Source: Alphaproteobacteria bacterium
Lineage (GTDB): Bacteria; Pseudomonadota; Alphaproteobacteria; Reyranellales; Reyranellaceae
DNA length: 64,000 nt
Direction of reading: 5' to 3'
Assembly: GCA_016869975.1 (NCBI GenBank)
Contig: VGCZ01000012.1
Location: forward strand, 50,353-114,352
The position numbers and the translations under genes are program-made. Under the pieces are notes generated by a model. That model worked only from the letters and a program-made list of their open reading frames with translations, did no database searches and was not told the origin of the DNA. Below, piece by piece: positions 1 to 8,867 of the stretch; within the stretch, counting starts at the first letter, position 1; each line of letters starts with the position of its first letter.

Positions 1-341
1 TAGCGCTCCAGCCCCTCGGTGTCGGGCAGCACATGGGTCTTGCCGGCCAGCGCCACACGCAGGCCGGCCGGCCGCAGATAGTCGCCGATGGTGTGTTCGC
101 GGATCGACAGCGGGACCCGGTTCCAGGTCGCGCCGTGGCTCTGTACGTAGCGGCCGGTATAGAACGACATGCGCGAGGGGCCGCAGACGGCGGATTGCAC
201 ATAGGCGCGCGGAAACAGCACGCCGCGCTTGGCCAGGGAGTCGATGTGCGGCGTCGACAGGTGGGGGTGACCGGCGCACGACAGATGATCGGCTCGCAAC
301 TGATCGCACATGATAAACAGGACGTTCCTGACCTTGCCCAT
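1..341 (-). CDS. Sulfatase family hydrolase, N-terminal part (cut by window edge)
   Basis: Only the first 113 codons are in the window; the rest lies to the left of base 1. The start ATG is at 341. The N-terminus has the metal-binding segment NVLFIMCDQLRADHL (Asp13) and, around residues 50-57, AVCGPSR, the C-x-P-S-R motif whose Cys53 becomes formylglycine in type I sulfatases. The family hydrolyses sulfate esters or, in relatives, phosphonate monoesters. No signal peptide is visible, so the protein is probably cytoplasmic. Divergent from the DUF924 gene, only 39 bases away. Substrate cannot be inferred from this fragment. Confidence 0.85.
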   Translation of the reverse strand, partial: MGKVRNVLFIMCDQLRADHLSCAGHPHLSTPHIDSLAKRGVLFPRAYVQSAVCGPSRMSFYTGRYVQSHGATWNRVPLSIREHTIGDYLRPAGLRVALAGKTHVLPDTEGLER

Positions 342-380
342 CGGTCCTCCCCACGCTGCTCGCCTTCATCCTAAGCCAAC

Positions 381-956
381 ATGCTCGACCCGCGTATCAC
401 CGCTATCCTCGATTTCTGGTGCCTGCCCAAGAGCCATGCCCGCTACGGCGAAGCCCGCGCCATCTGGTTCGCCGGCGGGCCCGATTTCGACGCCGAGATC
501 GCTCGCCGCTTCGGCCGGGACATCGAGCGCGCCAAGGCGCGGCGCCACGACCATTGGATCGACACGCCCGATGGCGCGCTGGCGCTGGTGCTGCTGCTCG
601 ACCAGTTCACCCGCAACACCGGACGGGGCACATCCGCCGCCTTCGCCGGCGACCGCCACGCGCGGCACGTCGCCCATATGGCGCTGGCCCGCGGCTACGA
701 CCGGCGCTTTCCCTGCCAGATCGCCAAGTTCTTCTACCTGCCCTTCGAGCACAGCGAGTCGCTGGGCGATCAGCACCGCTCGATCGGCCTGTTCGCGCGC
801 CACAGCCCGGTGGTCGTTCTGACTTGGGCCGTGGCGCACCGGGACATCGTCGCCCGGTTCGGCCGGTTCCCCCATCGCAACGCCGCCCTCGGGCGGGCCG
901 ACACGCCGGCCGAAACGGCCTATCTCGCGGGCGACCACCACCGCTTCGGCCAGTGA
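381..956 (+). CDS. DUF924 family protein
   Basis: 191 residues, the usual length for DUF924. Typical stretches are ILDFWCLP near the N-terminus, ALVLLLDQFTRN at about residues 66-77 and FFYLPFEHSE at about 115-124, followed by a tract rich in His and Arg. The fold is helical and TPR-like; the molecular function is unknown. Its TGA stop at 954-956 directly abuts the stop of the convergent macro-domain gene, so neither gene has room for its own terminator. Family assignment is confident; no role is claimed. Confidence 0.85.
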   Translation: MLDPRITAILDFWCLPKSHARYGEARAIWFAGGPDFDAEIARRFGRDIERAKARRHDHWIDTPDGALALVLLLDQFTRNTGRGTSAAFAGDRHARHVAHMALARGYDRRFPCQIAKFFYLPFEHSESLGDQHRSIGLFARHSPVVVLTWAVAHRDIVARFGRFPHRNAALGRADTPAETAYLAGDHHRFGQ

Positions 957-1469
957 TCAGTCGATCCCGGCCAGGATGCGGAGATAGAGGTCGTACATCG
1001 GCTGCCCGAAGCAACAGAAGGTGACGCGCTCGATCGCCGGTCCGTCGCGCACGGCTTCGATGGCGATGCGTGTGGCCTCCTCGGCGGGGTAGCGATAGAC
1101 GCCCGTGCTGATCGCCGGGAAGGCGATCGATCGCAGGCTATGCTTCTCGGCCAGCGCCAGCGCGTTGCGGTAGCACGACGCCAGCAGCCCGGCCTCGCCG
1201 CGCTCGCCGCCGTTCCAGACCGGCCCGACCGTGTGGATCACGTGCCGGGCCTTCAGCCGATAGCCCTTGGTGATCTTGGCCTCGCCGGTGCGGCAGCCAT
1301 TGAGCATCCGGCACTCGGCGACCAGCTCCGGCCCGGCGGCCCGATGGATGGCGCCGTCGACGCCGCCGCCGCCCAACAGCGATGAATTGGCGGCATTGAC
1401 GATGGCATCGACATCGAGCGCGACGATGTTGGCCTCGAGAACCGAAACCCGGCCTTTCCACTGCGGCAT
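957..1469 (-). CDS. Macro domain protein (ADP-ribose/O-acetyl-ADP-ribose binding)
   Basis: 170 residues from the ATG at 1469, chosen because AAGGAGG lies five bases upstream on the minus strand; an in-frame start 36 bases further out lacks such a site. The ligand-binding signatures are [23 protein letters not shown] near the N-terminus (in two parts: [16 protein letters not shown] and [11 protein letters not shown]) and [12 protein letters not shown] at about residues 120-131. Macro domains of this class remove ADP-ribose or deacetylate O-acetyl-ADP-ribose, as YmdB of E. coli does. Cytosolic. The gene faces Dps across a 68-base divergent gap. Confidence 0.9.
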   Translation of the reverse strand: MPQWKGRVSVLEANIVALDVDAIVNAANSSLLGGGGVDGAIHRAAGPELVAECRMLNGCRTGEAKITKGYRLKARHVIHTVGPVWNGGERGEAGLLASCYRNALALAEKHSLRSIAFPAISTGVYRYPAEEATRIAIEAVRDGPAIERVTFCCFGQPMYDLYLRILAGID

Positions 1470-1537
1470 GGGTGCCTCCTTGACGGTGATCCGACCCGGC
1501 GCCAAGTACTGAAATACTCACACGCGGGAGTTCGGAA

Positions 1538-2011
1538 ATGGCGGAGAAAGTCGATCTCGGTCTGGGCGCCAATGTACGCAAGAAGGTCGCCGACGGCTTG
1601 GCCGAGGTGCTGGCGGATCATTACCTGATGGCGCTCAAGACCCAGAACTTCCACTGGAACGTCACCGGCCCGAACTTCCAGGGCCTGCACACCTTGTTCG
1701 GCACCCAGTACGCGGCGCTACATCTGGCGATCGACGAGCTCGCCGAGCGCATCCGTACCCTGGGCTTCCCGGCGCCCGGCGGCTTCGCGGTCTACGGCAA
1801 GCTGGCCTCGCTTAAAGAGGCCAAGGGCGGCGAGAGCTGGCAGGAGATGTGCGCGCAGCTGGCGTCCGACAACGACGCGCTGGTGAAGGCCTGTCGCAAG
1901 CTCGGCGACATGGCCGACGAGGCGGGCGACACCGAGACCGGCGACCTGATGAACGGCCGCAAGGAAGAGATGGCCAAGGCGGCGTGGATGCTGCGCTCGC
2001 ACGTCGGCTGA
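1538..2011 (+). CDS. dps: Dps family DNA-binding/ferritin-like protein
   Basis: 157 residues, standard Dps length. The first helix carries the ferroxidase signature: TQNFHWNVTGPNFQGLH at about residues 34-50, then the helix with AIDELAERIR containing the partner Asp and Glu. Dps forms a 12-subunit cage that oxidises and stores iron with hydrogen peroxide and protects DNA in starvation. The lysines near the N-terminus (EKVDLGLGANVRKK) could contact DNA. GGAG lies upstream of the ATG. A perfect hairpin follows the stop. No OxyR or Fur box was recognised upstream. Confidence 0.92.
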   Translation: MAEKVDLGLGANVRKKVADGLAEVLADHYLMALKTQNFHWNVTGPNFQGLHTLFGTQYAALHLAIDELAERIRTLGFPAPGGFAVYGKLASLKEAKGGESWQEMCAQLASDNDALVKACRKLGDMADEAGDTETGDLMNGRKEEMAKAAWMLRSHVG

Positions 2012-2035
2012 GCAGGGCGCGTCGAACCCAAATGC

Positions 2036-2061
2036 AAACGGGCCGCTGACGCGGCCCGTTT
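2036..2061. terminator. Bidirectional hairpin between dps and the DUF882 gene
   Basis: A perfect 11-bp stem, AAACGGGCCGC and GCGGCCCGTTT, with the loop TGAC. The flanking A and T runs give a short U-tract on both strands, so it can end dps (rightward) and the convergent DUF882 gene (leftward). Confidence 0.85.
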
Positions 2062-2081
2062 CGATTCGGCGCCGACGCGAT

Positions 2082-2918
2082 CTACCAGTAGCGCACCGGG
2101 CCGGTGTCGACGTGCACGAAGCCGGTGCGCGGATAATAGCCGACGCCGCCCAGGCCCAGCTCGCGCGCCACCTCGCGCACCTGATAGGGCGAGAAGCCGG
2201 GCACCCTGATATCGATCGCCTGGCCCTGGGTGTGCAGGCTGTTGCGCGCCACGCCGCGGCTCATGCTCGCCAGCACGGCGTTGGTCTGCGGCGAGCGATA
2301 GGCCGACAGCACCTCGAAGCTCGAACTACCGAGACGGCGCTGCACGTGCCAGAGAATGTCGAACAGCTCGGGATCCATCGCGATCATTTCGCCGCTCTTG
2401 TGGTCGAGCAGAAAGGCGCTGAGCTTCTGTAGCTCGGCCGGGACGTACTGACCGCCGCGACGATAGGTCGAGGTGATCGTCTGCTGGGTGTTCATGTTGA
2501 AGAAGGTCAGCGTGCGCGGGCTGCCGTCGTCCGTCGGCGGCGCCAGCTTCTCCGTCGGGGGCGCGTACGGCGACATGGCGGCGGCGGTCGGAACGGCCGC
2601 GCCGTAACGGCCGGCGCGCTGGGTGTAGGCCGGGGTCGCCGTCTGCCGGCCAGTGGCCGCCCGAACCGTTGTCGGCGCCTTGGCCGCCAGCGCCTGTTGC
2701 GGCCCGCGCATGACCGTCACCTTGGCGGTCTGCGCCGCGGGCTTCACGGCGGGCTTGGTCACGGTCACCGGCGGCTTCGCGGCCGCCGCTTTGCCCGGTG
2801 GGTTGGCCGCAGGCTTGGTTGTCGTCGCGGAGGGCGGATTGGCAGTCTGGGCCTGGAGGCTCGCCGGCGCGGTAAGCGCCATGAAAGCCACGAGTAAGCC
2901 CAATCGCGCCGTTCGCAT
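2082..2918 (-). CDS. DUF882/YcbK-type murein peptidase (M15 family), exported
   Basis: 278 residues from the ATG at 2918. A signal peptide is clear: MRTARLGLLVAFMALTAPAS, followed by a long Pro/Ala/Lys/Thr-rich linker (about residues 25-130). The C-terminal M15-like domain has LSAYRSPQTN, SLHTQGQAIDIR (metal-binding His and Asp) and GFVHVDTGPVRYW, all in the order of E. coli YcbK/MepK, which cuts meso-DAP cross-links in the cell wall. The upstream ATG at 3023 was rejected because a good promoter lies between the two starts. The linker probably lets the domain reach across the periplasm. Confidence 0.88.
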   Translation of the reverse strand: MRTARLGLLVAFMALTAPASLQAQTANPPSATTTKPAANPPGKAAAAKPPVTVTKPAVKPAAQTAKVTVMRGPQQALAAKAPTTVRAATGRQTATPAYTQRAGRYGAAVPTAAAMSPYAPPTEKLAPPTDDGSPRTLTFFNMNTQQTITSTYRRGGQYVPAELQKLSAFLLDHKSGEMIAMDPELFDILWHVQRRLGSSSFEVLSAYRSPQTNAVLASMSRGVARNSLHTQGQAIDIRVPGFSPYQVREVARELGLGGVGYYPRTGFVHVDTGPVRYW

Positions 2919-2945
2919 GAGGGGAGTCCGCCGGTCGTGGAAGGT

Positions 2946-2967
2946 GCTGTTGCATGAATGCAACAGC
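2946..2967. promoter_or_regulatory. Perfect 22-bp palindrome in the DUF882 leader
   Basis: Arms GCTGTTGCA and TGCAACAGC around TGAA, 28 bases before the start codon of the DUF882 gene and just downstream of its predicted -10. Position fits an operator or a 5' hairpin in the mRNA. It contains TTGC-N6-GCAA, similar to the site in front of phaB. Confidence 0.5.
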
Positions 2968-2971
2968 ATCC

Positions 2972-3000
2972 AAATTACCATCCGAAACAATCGGAAACAA
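2972..3000 (-). promoter_or_regulatory. Predicted sigma-70-type promoter of the DUF882 gene
   Basis: On the minus strand a -35 TTGTTT (2995-3000), a 17-base spacer and a -10 TAATTT (2972-2977). The surrounding 80 bases are markedly AT-rich for this window. The predicted transcript start falls inside the 2946-2967 palindrome. Confidence 0.5.
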
Positions 3001-3067
3001 TCCTTGAGAACGACTATCGACAAATTTCACATATAAGATACGTTTTTATATCGATATCGCCGTGGGC

Positions 3068-5539
3068 TCACGACTGTGCCGCGTTCGACGTGCGGCGGCG
3101 CGCAGCGACGCCCTCGATTGCGCGCCTGAGGTCGGGGTCGGCGGCGACCAGCCGGCGGAAATCAGCGGCCGAGAGCTCCATCAGATGGCAGGAGCCGTCG
3201 GCCACGACGTCAGCGTTGCGCGGCAGGCCCTCAAGGAGCGCCATTTCGCCGAAGAAGTCGCCCTCGCGCAGCACCACGTCGCCGACCGCCAGCTTCACCA
3301 CCGCTTGTCCGGCAGTGATGAAGTACATGGCATCGCCCTCCTGGCCCTTCTCGACCACCTTCTCGCCGGGCAGCGCGACGCGCGGGCGAAGCCGGCTGCC
3401 AACCTCCCGCACGGCGGCGTCATTGAGGCCGGCGAAGAGCGGCACGCGCGAGATCATCTGCGCCAATTCCCGGCTGATTCGCAGCGGCGTGCGCCGCATG
3501 GCGCCGGCGCGGCGTTCCTCGAGCTCGCGCCGCAGATCGTCGTAGACCTCACGGCCGATGGTCATGTTGGCCCAATGCCGCTCGTACTCCAGCCCTTCGA
3601 GGCGGATGGCGATGCGTTCGATGTGCTGGGCGCGCACCGCCTCGGCGTAGCCGCCGTATTGCAGCGACAGCGCGCGCAGCGCCCGCTCGACCGCCTGGAC
3701 GCGCCGCTCGATGCGGGCGATCAGGGTCGCGGCGACGTCCTCGCCCAGAAGGGCGGCGATGTCGCCGCGATCGTCCTCGCACATCTCGTCGAGTACGACA
3801 CGCATCGCCATCAGGGTCTCGAAGCGATCGGCCAGCTGCTCGGCGAAGGGCCGCTCCCAACCGACGCGCTGGTAGACCCACAGCGCCGCGCGAAAGCGCC
3901 AGCCGACCGTATTGAGCTGGCGCATGGCGAGGTCGTAGCCGGCGCCACCTTCGGCGCGCACGCGGTCGATCAGGCGGTCGACACCGGTGATCAGCCGCGT
4001 CGCGATGGTGCGCGAGATCGTGCGATGCTCGAAATGCGCCAGGTAATGCTCACGTTCGCGCGCGCACAGCACGCGCAGGCCATAGGCCTCGCGCACGTCG
4101 GCGGGCATCGAGGGTCCGTGGCTGGCGGCCGGGACCTCGGCTGGCGGCCCGCCCGGTGTGGCCGGCGCGGCGCCATAGGCCTCGGCGATCACGCCCACCT
4201 CGCGGTCGACCTTCTCGCGCGACACCTTCAGTACGCGATCGCGCAGCGCCTTGTCGGTTTCGTCCAGCTCGTTGAGCCGGAAGTAGCGCATCATCGGCCG
4301 CAAGCTGGGCGCGTTGAGGAACAGCGTCAGCAGCACGAAAAGCGTGGCGACGATGGCGACGAACTCGCGCACCTCCGCCGGCAGGCGGCCGTTGCCGTAG
4401 GCCACAAGCGCCAGCGCCAGGGTGACCGCGCCGCGCAGCCCGCCCCAGAACAGGATGGTGCGATAGCCGCGGTTCACCGGCTGGGAGCGGCCGGTCGCCT
4501 CCAGCATCGGCAGCAGGCCGAACAAGGTGAAGGCGCGCGCGCCGAAGGCCGCGACATAGACCACCGCCACTGCCAGCACGTGACGCCATTGCAGGTCGTC
4601 GAGCACCTGCGCCGCGACTGTCGCTGCCAGCAGGAAGATCAGCGAGTTGGCCCAGAACTCGAGCTGGTGCCAGGTCTCGCGCAACGCCTCCCAGGTGCGC
4701 GGCTGCAGTCGCGTCGGGCCCAGCGCCGCCATGGTCAGCGCCGCGGCGACGACGGCGACGACGCCGGAGACATGGATATAGCGGTCGCCCAGGACGTACG
4801 CGAGGTAGGCCAGGCCGACGGTGATCGAGGTCACGCCGAGACTGGAATGGCCCAGGCGCATCAGCAGCAGGATCGCCGCGCGCGCCAGCGCATAGCCCAG
4901 GGCGATGCCGCCCAGGAACTCGCGCAGGAAGCCGAGGCCGGGGGCGGCCGCGTCGGGGAGCGCGCGGCTGATCAGGACGGCGATCAGGATGCCGAAGACG
5001 GTAATCGCGGCGGCGTCGTTGAACAGGGCTTCGCCCTCGGCGAGGATCGACAGCCGCTTGGGCGCGCCGACGTCGCGCAGCACGCCGATCACGGCGGCCG
5101 GGTCGGTGGTCGAGACCACCGCGCCCAGCAGGAGGCAGAGGAAGATGTCGAGCCCGGTGACCAGGTGCAGCAGCCCGCCGACGGCGCCGATGCACAGGAA
5201 CACCGCGACGATCGCCAGAAGCATCACCGCCCAGATGTCATCGAGCAGGCGGCGCACATCGATGGTCAGGCCAGCGGTGAACAGCAGCGGCGGCAGGAAG
5301 ATGTAGAGGAAGGCCTCGGCCTTGCCGGTGACGCTGCTCAGCCCGTTGACCAGCTCGCCGACGATGCCGTAGCCCCGCGCCTCGCCGCCGAAACGATCGA
5401 CCAGGACGCCCAGCAGGATCCCCAGCACGGCGAGCAGCACCGTGTGCGGCACGCGAAAGCGCTCGGCGACCGGCAGCAGCAGGCTGGCCAGCGCCAGCGC
5501 CGCCGCGATGGCCAGGATCGCACCGATCAGTTCCGCCAT
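3068..5539 (-). CDS. CPA1-type Na+/H+ antiporter with C-terminal cyclic-nucleotide-binding domain
   Basis: 823 residues from the ATG at 5539, where MAELIGAILAIAA opens the first membrane helix; a longer frame reaches 5644 but overlaps the kinase gene and adds no recognisable sequence. About twelve membrane segments fill residues 1-410, with the CPA1 transport motif EALFNDAAAI in the middle. A soluble linker of about 250 residues follows. The last 110 residues form a cNMP-binding domain: VPLFAGLNDAAVREV, GEKVVEKGQEGDAMYFI and the phosphate-cassette region GDFFGEMALLEGLPRNADV, which keeps the key Glu and Arg. The family exchanges Na+ or K+ for H+ at the inner membrane; the domain suggests gating by cAMP or cGMP. 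Confidence 0.88.
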   Translation of the reverse strand: MAELIGAILAIAAALALASLLLPVAERFRVPHTVLLAVLGILLGVLVDRFGGEARGYGIVGELVNGLSSVTGKAEAFLYIFLPPLLFTAGLTIDVRRLLDDIWAVMLLAIVAVFLCIGAVGGLLHLVTGLDIFLCLLLGAVVSTTDPAAVIGVLRDVGAPKRLSILAEGEALFNDAAAITVFGILIAVLISRALPDAAAPGLGFLREFLGGIALGYALARAAILLLMRLGHSSLGVTSITVGLAYLAYVLGDRYIHVSGVVAVVAAALTMAALGPTRLQPRTWEALRETWHQLEFWANSLIFLLAATVAAQVLDDLQWRHVLAVAVVYVAAFGARAFTLFGLLPMLEATGRSQPVNRGYRTILFWGGLRGAVTLALALVAYGNGRLPAEVREFVAIVATLFVLLTLFLNAPSLRPMMRYFRLNELDETDKALRDRVLKVSREKVDREVGVIAEAYGAAPATPGGPPAEVPAASHGPSMPADVREAYGLRVLCAREREHYLAHFEHRTISRTIATRLITGVDRLIDRVRAEGGAGYDLAMRQLNTVGWRFRAALWVYQRVGWERPFAEQLADRFETLMAMRVVLDEMCEDDRGDIAALLGEDVAATLIARIERRVQAVERALRALSLQYGGYAEAVRAQHIERIAIRLEGLEYERHWANMTIGREVYDDLRRELEERRAGAMRRTPLRISRELAQMISRVPLFAGLNDAAVREVGSRLRPRVALPGEKVVEKGQEGDAMYFITAGQAVVKLAVGDVVLREGDFFGEMALLEGLPRNADVVADGSCHLMELSAADFRRLVAADPDLRRAIEGVAARRRTSNAAQS

Positions 5540-5569
5540 ACGCTCCGCGCGACCTTGGGCGGTTTCTTG

Positions 5570-5592
5570 CCTTCCCCCGCTAGCGGGGAAGG
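5570..5592. repeat. REP-like palindrome, copy A
   Basis: CCTTCCCC and GGGGAAGG arms around CGCTAGC, in the gap between the kinase and antiporter genes. It is one of six related GC-rich palindromes in the window. Confidence 0.6.
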
Positions 5593-5607
5593 TGACTCGA
5601 CACCGCC

Positions 5608-7725
5608 CTAGTCTTCCTTCCGTTCCAGCACACCCTTGCGCCACTGGCCCGCGGTCACGGTGCCATCGGGCGCGACCTCGACACCGTAGCCGTCGCGCTC
5701 GCCCTCGACAAACCGGCCGTGAAAGCGCGTACCGTTAGGCAGGTGGAGCACGCCCGTACCATGGCGTCGGCCGGCGGCGAACTCGCCCTCGTAGCGCTCG
5801 CCCGATGCCAGCGTCTCGACCCCGACGCCGACCAGCGTGCCGTCGCGCCACTCGCCGGACTGGGTCACCACCACGCCGTCGCGGTTGAAGCCGCGCACGC
5901 CGAAGCCCTCCGCCTTGCCGCCGACAACATCGCCGGCATGACGCTCGCCCGGCCTGGGGATGAAGACGCCGAAGCCCGCCGGGACGCCAGCCGACCACTC
6001 CCCCTCGTAGCCCCGACCGTCGGTGGTGCGCACCGTACCCAGGCCGTCGAGGCGGTCAGCCTTCCATTCACCCGCCTGGCGCTCACCATCGGCCAGCTCG
6101 ACGACGCCCAGCCCCTCGCGGCGATTGTCGCGCACCGTGCCGACGTACTTCGAGCCATCAGGGAAATCGACGCGCTCGGCACCGGGCAGGTTCGCCTTGC
6201 CGGCCTCGGCGGCGCGGATGCGCGCCTCGCCGGCCCGTTCGCGCGCGCGCTGCGCGGCGATGGACGCCCGCTCGGCCGTCGCGTTGGCGCGCACCGCCGT
6301 GGCGCTGGAACTCTCGACCATGCCCTGGCGCGTCGCGCCCCGGGATGCGCCCGGCGCGGGACCCGACGGCGCCTGCGTGACCGGCGGCAACACTTTGTCG
6401 ATCGCGTCACGCGCCGGCGCCGGCTTCGGCTCGGCCTGTGGCGGCGGTGCGGGTTTTGGCGCGGGGGCGGCTGGCGGCGCCAGTCGCGGCGTGGGTGGTG
6501 GCGCGGGGCTCGCCGCGGGCGGCTGAGGCATTGGCGCCGTCGTGGGTGGCGCCGCCGCGGCGGGCGGCTCCGCAGGAGCGGGCGCCGTGGCGACCTGAGT
6601 CGGGTGCTGATCGCGCAAGGCGGGCCAGACAAAGACGCCGCCGATCGCGACAACGGCGACCAATCCCATCGCACCGGTCAGACCGCGCCAGGAGAAGACC
6701 TGCCGTCGGGTAACAGCCGACCCCGGGTGCTGGATGCGGTCCTCGGCTTGCGCCGTCGGCGCCCGAAGCTGAACGGGCCGGGAGGACGGCTCCAATACGC
6801 GCGTGGGCGCGGCTTCGGGATCGTCGAACGACGCCTTAGGGGCGGCACCCACCGCCTCCTCGAGCTTCAGCGCCTCGCGCCATGCCGCGATCGTCCGCGG
6901 GCGACTCTCGGGGAACACGGACAGAGCGGCATTGATGGCGGCGATGAAGCGCGGCGTGTAACGGCCATCGGGTACCAGCGGCTTGTAGGGGTCGTCGCGC
7001 ACGCGCGCCGTGGCTTCCGGCGGCGCCGCGCCCGAGATCGCCTGATGCATGACGGCGGCCAGAGCGTAGATGTCGGTGGCCGGGCTCTGCTTGCCGTCGC
7101 TGGCGTATTGCTCGATGGGCGCGTAGCGCGGCGTGACGATGCTGGTCAGCGTACGGTCGCCGCCGCGCATCGCCTGGCGCGCGGCGCCGAAATCGATCAG
7201 GACGGGCGAGCCGTCGGTGCGCACGATGATGTTGGCCGGCTTGATGTCGCGGTGCAGGAAGCCGGCGGCGTGCACCAGCTCCAGCCCGTCCAGCACGCCC
7301 GCCAGCACCGCGACGACCCGCGCCGGATCGAGACGGCCCGGCCCGGCGATCAGCTCGGCGAAGGGCCGGCCGGCCTCGTGCTCCATCACCATGTAGCCGG
7401 TGCCGTTGGCCTCGAAGAAGCGCAGCACGGGCACGATGCCGCGGTGCCGGAAGCGCGCCAAGGTGCGCGCCTCGTCGATGAAGCGGTCCAGCCCCCAGCG
7501 ATAGGACTCGGCTTGACTACGCGAGCGCGGCGAGACGGTGGCGCCCTGGACGCGCACCGCGAATTCGCTGGGCAGGTACTCCTTCAGCGCCACCACGCGC
7601 CGCAGGACGGTATCGGTCGCAAGGTAGGTGATGCCGAAGCCGCCCTGCCCCAGCACGCGGTCGATCCGGTACTCGTTGAGGCGGTAGCCGGCGCGCAGCG
7701 CGGAGGGAAAATCGGCGTCAGTCAT
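5608..7725 (-). CDS. Transmembrane Ser/Thr protein kinase with C-terminal MORN repeats
   Basis: 705 residues from the ATG at 7725. The N-terminal kinase is complete: glycine loop LGQGGFG (25-31), ATP lysine in VALKEYLP (Lys48), catalytic loop HRDIKPAN (Asp160) and IDFG (178-180). A single membrane helix lies near residues 346-366, followed by a long Pro/Ala linker. Residues about 520-700 hold seven MORN repeats and a partial eighth, each of the form Y/x-x-G-E/x-W/x followed eight or nine residues later by G-x-G, e.g. RYEGEFAAGRRHGTGV. The kinase should be cytoplasmic and the MORN part periplasmic. MORN repeats often bind lipid or protein; the ligand here is unknown. Followed leftward by the antiporter gene. 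Confidence 0.88.
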   Translation of the reverse strand: MTDADFPSALRAGYRLNEYRIDRVLGQGGFGITYLATDTVLRRVVALKEYLPSEFAVRVQGATVSPRSRSQAESYRWGLDRFIDEARTLARFRHRGIVPVLRFFEANGTGYMVMEHEAGRPFAELIAGPGRLDPARVVAVLAGVLDGLELVHAAGFLHRDIKPANIIVRTDGSPVLIDFGAARQAMRGGDRTLTSIVTPRYAPIEQYASDGKQSPATDIYALAAVMHQAISGAAPPEATARVRDDPYKPLVPDGRYTPRFIAAINAALSVFPESRPRTIAAWREALKLEEAVGAAPKASFDDPEAAPTRVLEPSSRPVQLRAPTAQAEDRIQHPGSAVTRRQVFSWRGLTGAMGLVAVVAIGGVFVWPALRDQHPTQVATAPAPAEPPAAAAPPTTAPMPQPPAASPAPPPTPRLAPPAAPAPKPAPPPQAEPKPAPARDAIDKVLPPVTQAPSGPAPGASRGATRQGMVESSSATAVRANATAERASIAAQRARERAGEARIRAAEAGKANLPGAERVDFPDGSKYVGTVRDNRREGLGVVELADGERQAGEWKADRLDGLGTVRTTDGRGYEGEWSAGVPAGFGVFIPRPGERHAGDVVGGKAEGFGVRGFNRDGVVVTQSGEWRDGTLVGVGVETLASGERYEGEFAAGRRHGTGVLHLPNGTRFHGRFVEGERDGYGVEVAPDGTVTAGQWRKGVLERKED

Positions 7726-7735
7726 CGAAAGCCTG

Positions 7736-7755
7736 GGCGGCCGGGACCGGCCGCC
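7736..7755 (-). promoter_or_regulatory. Hairpin in the kinase 5' leader
   Basis: Arms GGCGGCCGG and CCGGCCGCC separated by two bases, 11 bases upstream of the kinase start. There is no U-tract. It could hinder ribosome access or end transcription from the ABC operon; which of these holds is open. Confidence 0.35.
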
Positions 7756-7826
7756 GCGCGGAGATGGGAGGGTTTTGACCGACGATTCGGGCGGGATTGC
7801 GGGCAAAGCATCGCGAAAACTGTAAA

Positions 7827-8867
7827 TCAGGCTGGCAGCAGCGCGCCGCCCCCGGGCCGCACGGAAAGCGCGACACGATCACCCTCGCCGTAGACCGGCT
7901 CGCCGGCGCGATAGGGGCACTCCGCGACCAGCCTCGCGCCGCCGGCGTCGATGGCGTAGCGCAGCACCGCCCCCAGGTGCTCGCGATGGCGTATGACGCC
8001 CATCCCCGACGGCGCGGGCGCGAGTACCAGGTTCTGCGGTCGTACCATCAGGATCGGCCGCGCCTGCGCCGACCCCTCTGCCAGATCGAACGTCAGGCCG
8101 CTCGAGTGGCGGAAGGTCGAGCCGGCGAGCTCGCCCTCCAGCAGATTGGCGGCGCCGAGGAAGCCGGCGACGAAGCGATTGGCCGGCCGGTCGTAGAGCT
8201 CCAGCGGCGCGCCGACCTGCTGGATGCGCCCGCCATCGAGCACCGCCATGCGATGCGCGGTGGCGTTGGCCTCCTCCTGGTCGTGGGTGACGTAGATCGT
8301 GGTCAGGCCGGTCTTGCGCTGCAGCGATACCAGCTCGGCGCGCATCTCCACGCGCAGCTTGGCGTCCAGGTTGCTGAGCGGCTCGTCGAGCAGCAGCACC
8401 TCGGGCTGGATCACCAGGGTGCGCGCCAGCGCCACGCGCTGCTGCTGGCCGCCGGAAAGCTGCGCCGGGCGGCGCGCGGCGAGCGCGTCGAGCCCGACCA
8501 TCGCCAGCGCCTCGGCGACGCGCTTGTCGCGCTCGGCGCGGCCAACCTTGCGCATCTCCAGGCCGAAGGCGACGTTCTCGGCCACCGTCATGTGCGGCCA
8601 CAACGCGTAGTTCTGGAACACCATGCCGACATTGCGCGACCACGGCGGCAGGTCGGTGATGTCGCGCGCGCCGACGCGGATGCGTCCGGTGGTCGGCGTG
8701 CCGAAGCCGGCGATCAGGCGCAGGAGCGTGGTCTTGCCGGAGCCCGAGGGCCCCAGGAAGGCGAAGAACTCGCCGGCGGCGATCTCCAGCGACACGTCGT
8801 CGAGCACCGGCGTGGCGCCATAGCCAAAGGTGACGCGCTCGACATCGACGCCCGACGTGCCGCTCAT
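7827..8867 (-). CDS. ABC transporter ATP-binding protein, iron/spermidine type
   Basis: 346 residues. Walker A GPSGSGKT (about 38-45), Q-loop VFQNYALWP, signature LSGGQQQR, Walker B LLLDEPLSNLD and the switch His in YVTHDQEEA are all intact. A TOBE-type C-terminal region (about 240-346) marks it as a CUT1/FbpC/PotA-class importer ATPase. Its ATG overlaps the stop of the permease gene by four bases, so the two are translationally coupled. It energises uptake by the permease and binding protein encoded just upstream. Substrate is most likely Fe3+ or a small organic ion; the sequence does not decide. Confidence 0.92.
   Translation of the reverse strand: MSGTSGVDVERVTFGYGATPVLDDVSLEIAAGEFFAFLGPSGSGKTTLLRLIAGFGTPTTGRIRVGARDITDLPPWSRNVGMVFQNYALWPHMTVAENVAFGLEMRKVGRAERDKRVAEALAMVGLDALAARRPAQLSGGQQQRVALARTLVIQPEVLLLDEPLSNLDAKLRVEMRAELVSLQRKTGLTTIYVTHDQEEANATAHRMAVLDGGRIQQVGAPLELYDRPANRFVAGFLGAANLLEGELAGSTFRHSSGLTFDLAEGSAQARPILMVRPQNLVLAPAPSGMGVIRHREHLGAVLRYAIDAGGARLVAECPYRAGEPVYGEGDRVALSVRPGGGALLPA

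Noticed and set aside
2919..3023. An upstream start for the DUF882 gene at 3023
   Set aside because: It places a hydrophilic stretch before a good signal peptide and lies upstream of the predicted promoter.
3062..5611. An 849-codon open frame antisense to the antiporter
   Set aside because: Low-complexity Gln/Arg/His/Asp composition and exact overlap with a well-supported transporter.
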